NCBI GenBank assembly: GCA_944326555.1
Contig: CALVEK010000001.1
Location: 78,013-142,012, forward strand
Source of the DNA: Candidatus Gastranaerophilales bacterium
GTDB lineage: Bacteria; Cyanobacteriota; Vampirovibrionia; Gastranaerophilales; Gastranaerophilaceae
Direction: 5' to 3'
Length of the DNA stretch: 64,000 nt
Below are positions 54,681 through 63,011 of this stretch, piece by piece (positions within the stretch are counted from its first letter, which is position 1; the number at the start of each line of letters is the position of its first letter). The translations under genes and the position numbers were made by a program. The notes beneath the pieces were generated by a model. It was not told the DNA's origin and ran no database searches. It was given only the letters and a program-made list of their open reading frames with translations.

Positions 54681-55628
54681 ATGAGAATTAATGCATATTC
54701 TAACACTCAATATCGTGCATCAAATTATCAAGCACAGAACAACAGTTCTAATCCCTCTTTTGGTTCAACTGCCGGTAATGCAAGAAGAGCTTTTGAATGG
54801 TTGGGTGAAAAATGTAATATCCAATCAAACGGTTCATTAACAAGAGGCATGTTCTTTGCGGTTGGTACATTGTTCATGCTTGGTGGCAGATTTTTTGAAT
54901 CTCGTGATAATGATGAAAAAAGAGAAGTTGTTACACGTGATGTTCCTGCTGTTGCATTGTCAGTTGCAGGTGCTCCTCTTATAAATCAGGCTGTTGCATA
55001 CGGAGTTACAAAGAAAACAGGTATTCCGATTGTTACACTTGGAGAAAAGAAAAATCTTTGGGGTGCTTCATTCTCCTCTCAAAAACAGCTTGTTGATTGG
55101 TATTCTGAACTTGGAGATAACGCACTTGTTAATTTCTCTGAAACAGTTAACAAACATGGCGGTAATTTGCAAAAAGTATTTAAAAAACTAGGTTTTACAG
55201 ATAAATTAGCTGCTATAACAGGTGCAAAAGATAATGAAAGTATCTTGAATGCGATAAAAGAAGCTAAACAAAATGATACAGAAGCATTTAAAAACTTAGA
55301 GGCAGCTATGAAGTCTCTTACTAAAGATAATAAACTTCTTAAAGCTGCTAAGAGAAATCAGGCTTATGTAAAACTTGGCGGTATTGCATTTATGGCAACA
55401 TTATTAGGCTACTTGTTGCCTCGTTTGAATATTATTACAACAAGAAAAAAATACCAAAAGAAAGTTGAAGCAGGTCAAATGGATCAAGCTACATTTGAAA
55501 AGAAAATGATGAGAACTTCGCCTGTATTTAGAGTTTCTTCAGGTGTTTTAAGTTTCCATAAATCTTCTGCTGAAAAGACATTCAAAAATCTTTTGAGTAT
55601 GGTTGAACATACTGATTCAAACAAATAG
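54681..55628 (+). CDS. tagged membrane-associated protein, unknown, gene 2
   Basis: 315 residues. Tag at 1-36 (Asn/Ser-rich, ending SNPSFGSTAG). Hydrophobic stretches near 58-70 (GMFFAVGTLFMLGG), 92-107 and 230-250 (LGGIAFMATLLGYLLPRL), with a Lys/Glu-rich helical middle. The region EKREVVTRDVPAVALSVAG corresponds to REELVRELLSGPAYFYVPL in gene 1, so the two are distant paralogues. AAGGAGG sits at the proper distance before ATG. Function unknown. Confidence 0.65.
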   Translation: MRINAYSNTQYRASNYQAQNNSSNPSFGSTAGNARRAFEWLGEKCNIQSNGSLTRGMFFAVGTLFMLGGRFFESRDNDEKREVVTRDVPAVALSVAGAPLINQAVAYGVTKKTGIPIVTLGEKKNLWGASFSSQKQLVDWYSELGDNALVNFSETVNKHGGNLQKVFKKLGFTDKLAAITGAKDNESILNAIKEAKQNDTEAFKNLEAAMKSLTKDNKLLKAAKRNQAYVKLGGIAFMATLLGYLLPRLNIITTRKKYQKKVEAGQMDQATFEKKMMRTSPVFRVSSGVLSFHKSSAEKTFKNLLSMVEHTDSNK

Positions 55629-55699
55629 TCTCTTTTGGAGTTGTATCCTTAGTCGAAGACTTTTGATGTTTCAGATGTTTAATTTTAATTCGTGCCGGA

Positions 55700-55942
55700 T
55701 TAGAATTTCATTTGTTGAATTTCTATTTCGTCTATTTCACAAAGTTCGTTTGTGATGTCTGTGGCCGTATCATTATTTTTTATTTCAAGTAAAATCAGAC
55801 CTTTTGGAGAGCATTGGTTATTGATCTCTTCGTGCAGTCCTATTCTTGTTTTGATTGCGCAGCCGTATTTTGTTAGTATTTCTTGAACTGTTATGGCGCT
55901 TTCGTTTCTGTTATTGACTTTGATGCCTATAATTGTGGTCAT
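55700..55942 (-). CDS. ACT-like small regulator (TM1266 / iron-only hydrogenase system type)
   Basis: 80 residues, one ferredoxin-like ACT domain: strand TTIIGIKVNNRNESA, helix VQEILTKYGCAIKTRIGLH, strand GLILLEIKNNDTATDI, ending in strand EIEIQQMKF. The pattern, length and the KTRIGLH stretch resemble the TM1266-type small proteins found with FeFe hydrogenase maturation. No hydrogenase or maturase gene is nearby. Could be another nickel- or amino-acid-sensing ACT protein. Confidence 0.6.
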   Translation of the reverse strand: MTTIIGIKVNNRNESAITVQEILTKYGCAIKTRIGLHEEINNQCSPKGLILLEIKNNDTATDITNELCEIDEIEIQQMKF

Positions 55943-55983
55943 TGCGTATCCTTTATAAAATTGATTATCTGAGAAAAATTATT

Positions 55984-56016
55984 AAAAGCCCGTAGACTTT
56001 TTTATACGGGCTTTTT
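55984..56016. terminator. terminator after hsp20
   Basis: AAAAGCCCGTA (55984-55994) pairs with TACGGGCTTTT (56005-56015). T-runs in both directions; it lies just after the hsp20 stop on the - strand. Confidence 0.85.
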
Positions 56017-56021
56017 GTCTT

Positions 56022-56474
56022 TTATTTTATTTCTATTTTTTTTGTTTCTTCATCTTTAGTTTTAAGTTTTGGTAATTCGAGCATTAGTATGCCATCTTTT
56101 AAGTTGGCTTCTGCTTCTTTTATGTTAATTTCTTGCGGGAAATATATTGTTCTTGAATAATTTCCGTAGGCAAATTCTGTTTTATGATATTTTTTGTTTT
56201 TTTCTTCTTTTTCTTCCTCTTTTTTAGCGTTAATTTTCATGTAAGATTTATTCAATTCTATATCTATATTTTCTTTTTTTATTCCGGGAACTTCTACTTT
56301 TATTGAATATTCGTTATCATATTCCTTTATATCTATGGGTATTGTTAAGCCTTTTGTTTCTTTTTCAAGAACATATTCGGGAAAAACGGAATCAAAACTT
56401 CTTTTTAGGATTGAATTAATTTCTTCATTTAAAGTGTTCATAAAAGTATCAGGTTTTCTAATCAGGTATTTCAT
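56022..56474 (-). CDS. small heat-shock protein Hsp20
   Basis: 150 residues from ATG 56474, with AAAAAGGAG 7 bases before it; the longer frame to 56522 lacks such a site. Alpha-crystallin domain about 47-140: IPIDIKEYDNEYSIKVEVPG at its start, then ATP-independent holdase core, and the AYGNYSRTIYFPQEI strand, ending LELPKLKTKDEETKKIEIK. The helical Glu/Lys loop EEEKEEKNKKYHK in the middle is longer than usual. Binds unfolding proteins. No CIRCE-type site is visible upstream. Confidence 0.93.
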   Translation of the reverse strand: MKYLIRKPDTFMNTLNEEINSILKRSFDSVFPEYVLEKETKGLTIPIDIKEYDNEYSIKVEVPGIKKENIDIELNKSYMKINAKKEEEKEEKNKKYHKTEFAYGNYSRTIYFPQEINIKEAEANLKDGILMLELPKLKTKDEETKKIEIK

Positions 56475-56525
56475 ATTAATCTCCTTTTTATAATGATTTA
56501 AGTTTTGTATTATTTTTCGCAAAAA

Positions 56526-56560
56526 AAAATGATATTTACATTACCTGTAAGTATCATTTT
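56526..56560. terminator. strong inverted repeat, likely terminator between small gene and hsp20
   Basis: AAAATGATATTTACA (56526-56540) pairs with TGTAAGTATCATTTT (56546-56560), 15 pairs with one T-G, around five bases. A-run to the left, T-run to the right. Confidence 0.65.
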
Positions 56561-56620
56561 TCTAAATTTGTAATTTTTTAGTCAGGTCAATAAATTATGA
56601 AGTATTTTTATATGAGTGGA

Positions 56621-56806
56621 TTAACCTGCATAAAAGAAACGAGAATGGCAGCCGCCCTCACCTATTTTTAGTCTGATAGATTTAAGGCACTTTGGGCATC
56701 TGCCAACATAGGCAGTACCTTCTTTATTTTTATATACTCGTCCATAGACGTTACAGCAAGTGAAAAGCACACCAACAAAATTTTTTGTAGACGGATTATC
56801 GTACAT
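56621..56806 (-). CDS. small Cys-rich (zinc-ribbon-like) protein
   Basis: 61 residues from ATG 56806 with AAGG before it; a longer frame to 56848 would begin TTG inside the probable -10 (TATAAT). FTCCNVYGRVYKNKEGTAY is followed by GRCPKCLKSIRLKIG, giving Cys pairs that look like a zinc ribbon, and ends GGCHSRFF. I recall a short family with this Cys-Pro-Lys-Cys and Ser-Arg-Phe-Phe ending from Planctomycetes and others, with no known role. Single gene closed by the inverted repeat at 56526. Confidence 0.65.
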   Translation of the reverse strand: MYDNPSTKNFVGVLFTCCNVYGRVYKNKEGTAYVGRCPKCLKSIRLKIGEGGCHSRFFYAG

Positions 56807-56896
56807 AATAAGCCTTATAGAATAACTACCTATAGTAAAATTATACAACTTTTTAGTATAAATACCATAAAAATATTGTTATATTTAGTCAGTTTA

Positions 56897-57115
56897 TTAG
56901 TCTGACAAAACTTGAGGAATATCAACATCAGGCTTTCCGAGAACTCTTACGAGTTCTAAAACTGATGCTTTCATCTGGCACTTTTGAGATGTACCGTTAA
57001 AAAAGTCGGTGTAAAAACATCCCTCACAAACACAACCTCTTTTATAACATTCAAGAGCCGTATTGGTCCATCTTCTTACGGCAATAGATCTTCCCATGTC
57101 TCTGCTTCTAAGCAC
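56897..57115 (-). CDS. small Cys-rich protein, unknown
   Basis: 72 residues from GTG 57115, supported by GGGAGGA about 8 bases before it. The core is ECYKRGCVCEGCFYTDFF (24-41) with four Cys and a fifth in SQKCQMK (about 47), followed by a helix VLELVRVLGKP. Cys-x3-Cys-x-Cys-x2-Cys spacing suggests a metal site. I know this pattern from uncharacterised small proteins of anaerobes but no function. Next to another small Cys-rich gene on the same strand. Confidence 0.62.
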   Translation of the reverse strand: MLRSRDMGRSIAVRRWTNTALECYKRGCVCEGCFYTDFFNGTSQKCQMKASVLELVRVLGKPDVDIPQVLSD

Positions 57116-57600
57116 TTAATTTGTCCTCCCGAATTTCCCTTAGACCCTTTTGTTTCCATCCCCTAAGTATAAGCTGTTTTGCAATTTTTTTGGGTCTTTT
57201 ATTAAAAGCCATTCCCTTTGTATCCCTTATTTGGTGGCTCTTTTTACTATTATATAGACAAAAATCCTTTTTACAAGGCAATCATGGGCAATTGTTACGT
57301 TTTATTTCAAATCTCGAATTCCTTTAAAGTCAATAGTTTCGAGGGTTTCGAGGGGCTGTAATTAAAGCGCTGTCATGCTTACCGATATTCAGACTCATGC
57401 AAACCATGTCAGGGTACATGTTTTCATGGTTTTTGTTGTGTTTTAAGAAATGTAAAATTTTTATTGTCTGTTTTTTTAAATGACTCAAAATTAACGTAAA
57501 TTAACATATTTGAATTGTGTGAATAAATCGTCTATATTTTTATTATAGGTAATTTGTGCCTGAAATTTGGGATGGCAGATAAATAGACAAAGGGGAAATC
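57116..57600. other. intergenic stretch before fliF with repeats
   Basis: No gene seen in 485 bases. It holds a tandem TTTCGAGGG pair (about 57338-57355), an inverted repeat AAACCATG (57401-57408) with CATGGTTT (57425-57432) followed by T's, and two adjacent copies of AAATTAACGT/AAATTAACAT (57488-57507). A candidate promoter is TTGAAT (57510-57515), 17 bases, TATATT (57533-57538), which gives a leader of about 55 bases to fliF. Confidence 0.45.
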
Positions 57601-59184
57601 TTGGAAACTAATTATTTTAAACTGTTCATGGATGATATGGCAAAACTTTGGAACGGTTTAGAAATCGGACAAAAATTGGGTATTATAGTATTGAGCGTTA
57701 TTACGCTTGTTGTTTCCTCGTATTTTATTATGAAATCAATGGAGCCCAATTGGTCTGTTTTGTATTCCGATTTGTCTCCCCAAGATGCGGCTGCTGTATC
57801 TGAAAGTCTTAAGAAAAGTGGTTATCCTTATAAGTTAAGTGCGGATAAAAAATCTGTCATGGTTCCTCAGGAGTTGCAAGATGAATTAAGAATTTTTGTT
57901 GCTGAAAACGATCTGATTCAAGATTCTTCTCCTGGCTTTGAACTGTTAGACGATATGCAGTTGGGTTCTACCGATTTTAAAAATAAATTGACCAAGCAGA
58001 GAATATATCAAGGTGAACTGACCCGTTCTATTGAAAGAATGAGCGGTGTTAGAAAAGCCAGAGTCCAAATAGCTGATCCTGAAAGGTCGGTTTTCTCAGA
58101 AAGGGATGAAGCTCCTACTGCTTCTGTTATGCTAATACTTGAGCCCGGGTATAAGTTGAAAACTTCTCAAGTAAAAGCGATAAAAAATCTTGTAGCTTAT
58201 GCTATACCAAGATTGACTCCTGATAAAGTTTTTATTACTGACCAGTCAGGAAATAATTTGTCTGATGAAATAGAAAAAAATTCAAATGATATTGAGTCTT
58301 ACAAGACAAATTATGAAAATCAAACAGCTAAAAAAATTCAAACAGTTTTGGATAAAATAGTTGGACCTGACAATGCATCCGTTCAGGTCAGTGCCGATAT
58401 AGATTTTAACTCTACTCGTTCAACGATAGAAAGTTATCTTCCTGTTGGCGATACTCAACAAGGAGTTTTAACTTCTTCTCAAACGGAGATGGAAAATTAT
58501 GATAATCCAAATCCTAATGCTCAAGGTGCGTTAACAGGTTCTAACAACCCTCCTGCACCAACAACGCAAGGCGGTCAGCCAAAAAACCTCAACTATCAAA
58601 AACAAAAAACTGCTAATACATACAGTGTTTCAAAAGAAGTTAAACAAATAATATACGCACCAGGTTCTGTCAAACGTATGACTATAGCAGTTGCAGTTAA
58701 TAAAATTCTTACAACTGAAGAAAAAGAAGAGCTTGAAAAATTGGTAATTTCTGCAAGTGGTGCGGACTTGAACAGAGGGGATATTATCAATATTACAAGT
58801 CTTGAATTCTCTGCAAAAGATGAGAATATGGCTGCTGCTACAGAAGAAGCAAAAGCTATTCAAAGAGAAAAAACTCAGGCAATTGTTATCAACAAACTTG
58901 TTCCAATGTTTGTTATCCTTGTACTCGGTTTGGTTGCATTATTTGTATTCCGTTCTTTGTTTGGCAAGACTACAGATACCTCTGATGATTGGGATGAGCA
59001 GTATCAAGAGCAGCAACAAGCTATTACTGATAATCTGATAGACAAGTTTGAAGTTGAGTCATTACCTCAGATTGAAGCTAAGTTGAACCCTGAGCTTGAT
59101 AAACTGAAAACTGATCTTACCGATACAATTATGGCTGACCCGTCAGAAGCAGCTAAAATACTTATTTCATATATTAAGGACTAA
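57601..59184 (+). CDS. fliF: flagellar MS-ring protein FliF
   Basis: Forms the MS ring in the inner membrane, the base of the flagellar motor. 527 residues. TTG start with AAGGGGAAA upstream. Membrane segment 1 near 24-43, ring-building motifs with WSVLYSDLSPQDAAAVSESL (53-72), MQLGSTDFKNKLTKQRIYQG and RVQIADPERSVFSERDEAPT, a Gln/Pro/Asn-rich loop about 305-335, second membrane segment about 435-455, and a C-terminal FliG-binding tail (about 495-527). fliE, often before it, is not here. fliG follows after 7 bases. Confidence 0.96.
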   Translation: METNYFKLFMDDMAKLWNGLEIGQKLGIIVLSVITLVVSSYFIMKSMEPNWSVLYSDLSPQDAAAVSESLKKSGYPYKLSADKKSVMVPQELQDELRIFVAENDLIQDSSPGFELLDDMQLGSTDFKNKLTKQRIYQGELTRSIERMSGVRKARVQIADPERSVFSERDEAPTASVMLILEPGYKLKTSQVKAIKNLVAYAIPRLTPDKVFITDQSGNNLSDEIEKNSNDIESYKTNYENQTAKKIQTVLDKIVGPDNASVQVSADIDFNSTRSTIESYLPVGDTQQGVLTSSQTEMENYDNPNPNAQGALTGSNNPPAPTTQGGQPKNLNYQKQKTANTYSVSKEVKQIIYAPGSVKRMTIAVAVNKILTTEEKEELEKLVISASGADLNRGDIINITSLEFSAKDENMAAATEEAKAIQREKTQAIVINKLVPMFVILVLGLVALFVFRSLFGKTTDTSDDWDEQYQEQQQAITDNLIDKFEVESLPQIEAKLNPELDKLKTDLTDTIMADPSEAAKILISYIKD

Positions 59185-59191
59185 TTAAAAA

Positions 59192-60217
59192 ATGGCAGGT
59201 GAACTAACTTACGAAACAATGACACAGAGGCAAAAAGTTGCAGCTTTATTGATTGCACTTGGCCCGTCTACTGCCTCTGAAATTTTGAAAAATATAAAAG
59301 ATGACGACATCCTTGAACAAATTACTTTTGATATTGCCAGTTTAAATAAAGTTCCGTCTGAAATTTTGAATCAGGTTTTAGAGGAGTTTCATTCGCTTTT
59401 TTTAGCCAGTGATTATCTGTCTTCAGGTGGTACAAATTATGCCAGAACCTTGTTAGAAAAGGCTTATGGCGCTGAACAGGCACAAAACATGTTGGGTAGG
59501 TTGGTAAATCTTTTAACCACAAACCCTTTTCAGTTCTTTAATGACGCGGATCCCTCTCAGTTGGCTACATCGTTTCAAAACGAAAACCCGCAATTGATTG
59601 CTTTGATTCTTGCATACTTAAAGCCGGAAAGCTCTGCAAAAGTATTAAATAGCTTGCCTCCTGAGGTTCAGGCCCAGGTTGCTTTTAAAATTGCTGATAT
59701 GAGTTCAACAAACCCTGAGATTATTTCTGAGATAGAAAAAATTGTTGAGGGTAAATTTTCTTCCGTTGTTGCTCAAGACTTTTCAAAAGCAGGTGGTGTC
59801 GGTGCTTTGGCAAGTATACTTAACCGCTCTGACCGTGCTACCGAGAAAAATGTTCTTGAGTATTTGGAAATCAAAAATCTTGAGTTGGCTGAGGGTGTTA
59901 GAGAGTTGATGTTTGTATTTGAAGATATCATCAACCTTAAAGACAACGCCATACAGCGTATTATTAGAGAAGTTGAAACAAAAGACCTTGCTATTTCTTT
60001 AAAAGGTGTTCGTGAAGAAATTAAGGAAAAGATATACTCCAACATGTCAGAGCGTGCTCAGGCTATGTTAAAAGAAGAACTAGAATACATGGGCCCTGTA
60101 AGAGCCAAAGAAGTTCAAGAAAAACAGACAAAAATTGTTGGTATTATCCGTGCATTAGAATCTGCAGGTGAAATTATTATCACAAGAGATACAGCTGAGG
60201 ACGAATACATTGAGTAA
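59192..60217 (+). CDS. fliG: flagellar motor switch protein FliG
   Basis: Rotor protein that meets the stator and sets rotation direction. 341 residues. Starts MAGELTYETMTQRQKVAALL; middle domain with PQLIALILAYLKPESSAKVL (EHPQ-like motif here ENPQ) and C-terminal domain with EDIINLKDNAIQRIIREVE and RAQAMLKEELEYMGPVRAKE, the charged stator-facing helix. Complete. Its stop overlaps the probable TTG start of fliH (TTGAGTAA). Confidence 0.96.
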   Translation: MAGELTYETMTQRQKVAALLIALGPSTASEILKNIKDDDILEQITFDIASLNKVPSEILNQVLEEFHSLFLASDYLSSGGTNYARTLLEKAYGAEQAQNMLGRLVNLLTTNPFQFFNDADPSQLATSFQNENPQLIALILAYLKPESSAKVLNSLPPEVQAQVAFKIADMSSTNPEIISEIEKIVEGKFSSVVAQDFSKAGGVGALASILNRSDRATEKNVLEYLEIKNLELAEGVRELMFVFEDIINLKDNAIQRIIREVETKDLAISLKGVREEIKEKIYSNMSERAQAMLKEELEYMGPVRAKEVQEKQTKIVGIIRALESAGEIIITRDTAEDEYIE

Positions 60218-60995
60218 AATTGATGCAAGTAAGATAAATCTCGGAAGTTCTTTTGTGCTTAACGCTGATGGCAAAAAGATTCTGAATAAAGAAATTGTAG
60301 ATGCACAAATGATTGCCGATTCTATAATAGCTGAGGCAAAGAAAAAGGCTCAGCAAATTGTTGCTCAGGCGCAAAATGAAGCTGCCCAAATTGTAAATCA
60401 AGCTATTGAAGATGCAGAAAATTCTAAAGAAAATGTCCTTGCTGAATCAAGAAGACAAGGGTATGAAGAAGGATATGAGGACGGCAAAGAAAAAATAACA
60501 GCCGAGATGGAAAACCTTGTTTATAACGTAAACAATTTTGCAAAATGCAAATTTGATATGAAAAACAGGATAATAAAATCTTTGCACATAGATATCTTGG
60601 ATTTGGTTTTAGATATATCTCAATCAATTTGCAAGGAACAAATCACTCAAAATCGCAAATCTTTGTTGAATCTCGTAGAGAATGCAATAGCTCAACTTAA
60701 AGAAAAAGAGAGTGTAACTATTATTGTAAATCCTGAAATGGCACAAAAAATTTACGATATTTCTGATGAACTTAAGGAAAGAATACATAATCTTGAAAAT
60801 ATAAAAATAATAGAAGACAGCTCGGTATCTCCTGACGGGACAATAGTTGAATCAGTCGGTTCGAGGATAGATGCCAGAGTTAGTGCGCAAATTGAGATTT
60901 TTACTCAAAAACTCTTTAACGAGCTGAATGCGACGCCAGAAATTGAACTTTCCAGAGAGTTGGATGACGTAGATGATAAACCTGAACAGATATAA
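60210..60995 (+). CDS. fliH: flagellar export ATPase regulator FliH
   Basis: Holds back and positions the export ATPase FliI. I chose TTG 60210 (261 residues), overlapping the fliG stop, with GAGGA about 9 bases before; an in-frame GTG at 60168 would add 14 residues inside fliG. The N-terminal half is a long coiled coil of Ala/Gln/Glu (about 32-105, AKKKAQQIVAQAQNEAAQIV), the C-terminal half a FliH/V-ATPase E-like domain (about 120-240), with a negatively charged tail. Gene order fliG-fliH-fliI supports the call. Confidence 0.88.
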   Translation: MSKIDASKINLGSSFVLNADGKKILNKEIVDAQMIADSIIAEAKKKAQQIVAQAQNEAAQIVNQAIEDAENSKENVLAESRRQGYEEGYEDGKEKITAEMENLVYNVNNFAKCKFDMKNRIIKSLHIDILDLVLDISQSICKEQITQNRKSLLNLVENAIAQLKEKESVTIIVNPEMAQKIYDISDELKERIHNLENIKIIEDSSVSPDGTIVESVGSRIDARVSAQIEIFTQKLFNELNATPEIELSRELDDVDDKPEQI

Positions 60996-62295
60996 AAATG
61001 TAATAAATAGGACGAAACCCACACAAGAAGTGGGTAAAGTTGTTCAGATTATTGGTCTTATTATAGAAGCTGACGGACCTAAGGCCAGTATTGGTGATTT
61101 GTGCTACATATACAACAAATTGGATGCAGAACCTATATGGGCTGAAGTAGTTGGCTTTAAAACATCAAAAATTTTATTGATGCCCCTTGGTTCAATGGAA
61201 GGGCTGATGCCCGGTGCCGTTGTTATAAACACAGGTTCTTCTATGCAAATTAAAGTAGGCCCTCAGCTTTTGGGGAGAGTTTTAGATGGTTTAGGACGTC
61301 CGATTGATAATTTGGGTGAAATCAATTCTCAATCTTTGTATTCTACGCAAGCCGATATAATTAACCCTTTAAACAGACAGCTTATCAGGACGCCTTTGTC
61401 TTTGGGAATAAGGGCAATTGATGGCTTTATTACGGCAGGTAAAGGTCAAAGACTCGGTGTATTTGCCGGTTCAGGTGTTGGTAAATCAACAACACTCGCA
61501 ATGATGGCTAAAAACACCAGTGCTGATTTGAACGTTATTGCGTTAATTGGAGAGCGTGGACGTGAGGTTAGGGAATTTATTGAGACAACGTTAGGTCCTG
61601 AGGGTATGAAACGCTCTGTTGTCGTAGTTGCAACTTCCGAACAACCATCGCTTGTTAAAATAAAAGCCGGCTTTGTTGCTACGGCAATTGCGGAATACTT
61701 TAGAGACCAAGGTAAAGATGTTTTGTTTATGCTTGATAGTGTTACCCGTATCGCCATGGCTCAAAGGGAAGTCGGACTTGCTGTAGGAGAACCCCCTGCT
61801 ACCAGAGGTTATACTCCTTCTGTTTTTGCTTTGATGCCAAAATTGTTGGAAAGAGCCGGTAGTAATGAGTATGGTACAATAACAGGCTTGTATACCGTAC
61901 TTGTTGAGGGTGATGACTTTAACGAACCGATTTCTGATACGGCAAGAAGTATATTGGACGGGCACATTATGCTGTCTCGTGAACTTGCTCATAAAAATCA
62001 TTATCCTGCTGTTGATGTTTTACAAAGTGTAAGCCGTGTTATGAAAGAAGTTTCCAGTTCCGAGCAATTCGCTGCTGCTGGTAAAGTTAGGACTCTTTTG
62101 GCTGCTTACAAAAAAAATGAAGATTTAATTAATATTGGTGCTTACGTTGATGGTGCTGATATTGTTACCGATCAGGCTATAAAATTTATGCCAAAAATTA
62201 ATGAATTTTTGCAACAAAAAGTAGATGAAAAAACCTCTTACAATGATACAATCGAAAAATTACTTGAACTTGGTAAGGAAATTGTTTTAAAATAA
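60973..62295 (+). CDS. fliI: flagellum-specific export ATPase FliI
   Basis: Hexameric ATPase of flagellar type III export, related to the F1 beta subunit. 440 residues. GRVLDGLGRPID (about 98-109), Walker A GVFAGSGVGKSTTLAMM (about 161-177), GERGREVREFIE (about 194-205), Walker B LFMLDSVTRIAMAQREVGL (about 252-270), and GSNEYGTITGLYTVLVEGDD with the catalytic acids. ATG lies inside the end of fliH (23-base overlap). A prepilin-like gene, not fliJ, comes next. Confidence 0.97.
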   Translation: MINLNRYKNVINRTKPTQEVGKVVQIIGLIIEADGPKASIGDLCYIYNKLDAEPIWAEVVGFKTSKILLMPLGSMEGLMPGAVVINTGSSMQIKVGPQLLGRVLDGLGRPIDNLGEINSQSLYSTQADIINPLNRQLIRTPLSLGIRAIDGFITAGKGQRLGVFAGSGVGKSTTLAMMAKNTSADLNVIALIGERGREVREFIETTLGPEGMKRSVVVVATSEQPSLVKIKAGFVATAIAEYFRDQGKDVLFMLDSVTRIAMAQREVGLAVGEPPATRGYTPSVFALMPKLLERAGSNEYGTITGLYTVLVEGDDFNEPISDTARSILDGHIMLSRELAHKNHYPAVDVLQSVSRVMKEVSSSEQFAAAGKVRTLLAAYKKNEDLINIGAYVDGADIVTDQAIKFMPKINEFLQQKVDEKTSYNDTIEKLLELGKEIVLK

Positions 62296-62319
62296 TCAAA
62301 AAATAAGGAGTATACAGAT

Positions 62320-62940
62320 ATGATAAAAAAGATAGGCTTTACACTTGCAGAGGCTCTTTTAGCCCTTTCTATAGTCGGTGTAGTTGCTGCTATGACGATT
62401 CCGACAATAAAGGATTATTCTGAAGAAGCGAAGTTTGTTGCTTTATTAAAAAAAGCCTATTCTTCAATACAAACAGCCACAGCAGCGGCAGAAGTTAAGT
62501 ATGGTGATTCAACTTTATGGGGTTGGAATTCTGCTGCAGCTACAGTAAACCAAAAATATCTTTCTGTAATGAATGCGACTATTTATAATGGCGCTGCTTA
62601 TGATGTAAAGACATTGGGTAATGATAAGTGGAGTACTGTTAATGGCTGGATAAAAACAGCTGATGGGATATTATATAATGCAAGTACTTGGGAAGAAGGC
62701 GGTCTGAAATATAGTCTTATATATGTAGATACAAATGGTCCTGAAAGACCAAATGTAGTTGGTGTTGATGTGCATTGTTTTGTTGTTAACAAAGACGGGG
62801 TTTATCCAATGGGTGCTAATATGCACTATGGCAATGGATATTGGGCTTGTACTAATTATGCTTTGAAAAAAGGTAAAATGCCTTGGATGCACGATGCAAG
62901 TATCACAGATTGCCGCTCTTTAGGTGATCCGTTTGAATAG
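62320..62940 (+). CDS. type IV prepilin-like protein
   Basis: 206 residues. MIKKIGFTLAEALLALSIVG is a canonical prepilin leader: Gly at -1, Phe +1, Glu +5, then the hydrophobic helix (7-27). C-terminal half has VDTNGPERPNVVGVDVHCFV (about 137-156), the same block as in the prepilin at 41307, and a Cys near the end (TDCRSLGDPFE). AAGGAG 8 bases before ATG. Comes 24 bases after fliI; could be expressed with the flagellar genes, though a pilin-type protein has no known place in flagellar assembly. Confidence 0.86.
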   Translation: MIKKIGFTLAEALLALSIVGVVAAMTIPTIKDYSEEAKFVALLKKAYSSIQTATAAAEVKYGDSTLWGWNSAAATVNQKYLSVMNATIYNGAAYDVKTLGNDKWSTVNGWIKTADGILYNASTWEEGGLKYSLIYVDTNGPERPNVVGVDVHCFVVNKDGVYPMGANMHYGNGYWACTNYALKKGKMPWMHDASITDCRSLGDPFE

Positions 62941-62948
62941 GAAATATA

Positions 62949-62980
62949 AAAAAAAGCTGTTGAATTAGGGGTTCAACAGC
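62949..62980 (-). terminator. terminator for the - strand gene at 63012
   Basis: GCTGTTGAA (62956-62964) and TTCAACAGC (62972-62980) form a nine-pair stem; on the - strand it is followed by a run of T. Confidence 0.75.
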
Positions 62981-63011
62981 ACAGTCTAAACAGGGATGAT
63001 AAAATATAAAT

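Noticed and set aside
57121..57327. 68-codon + strand ORF before fliF
   Set aside because: Hydrophobic shadow frame with no ribosome site.
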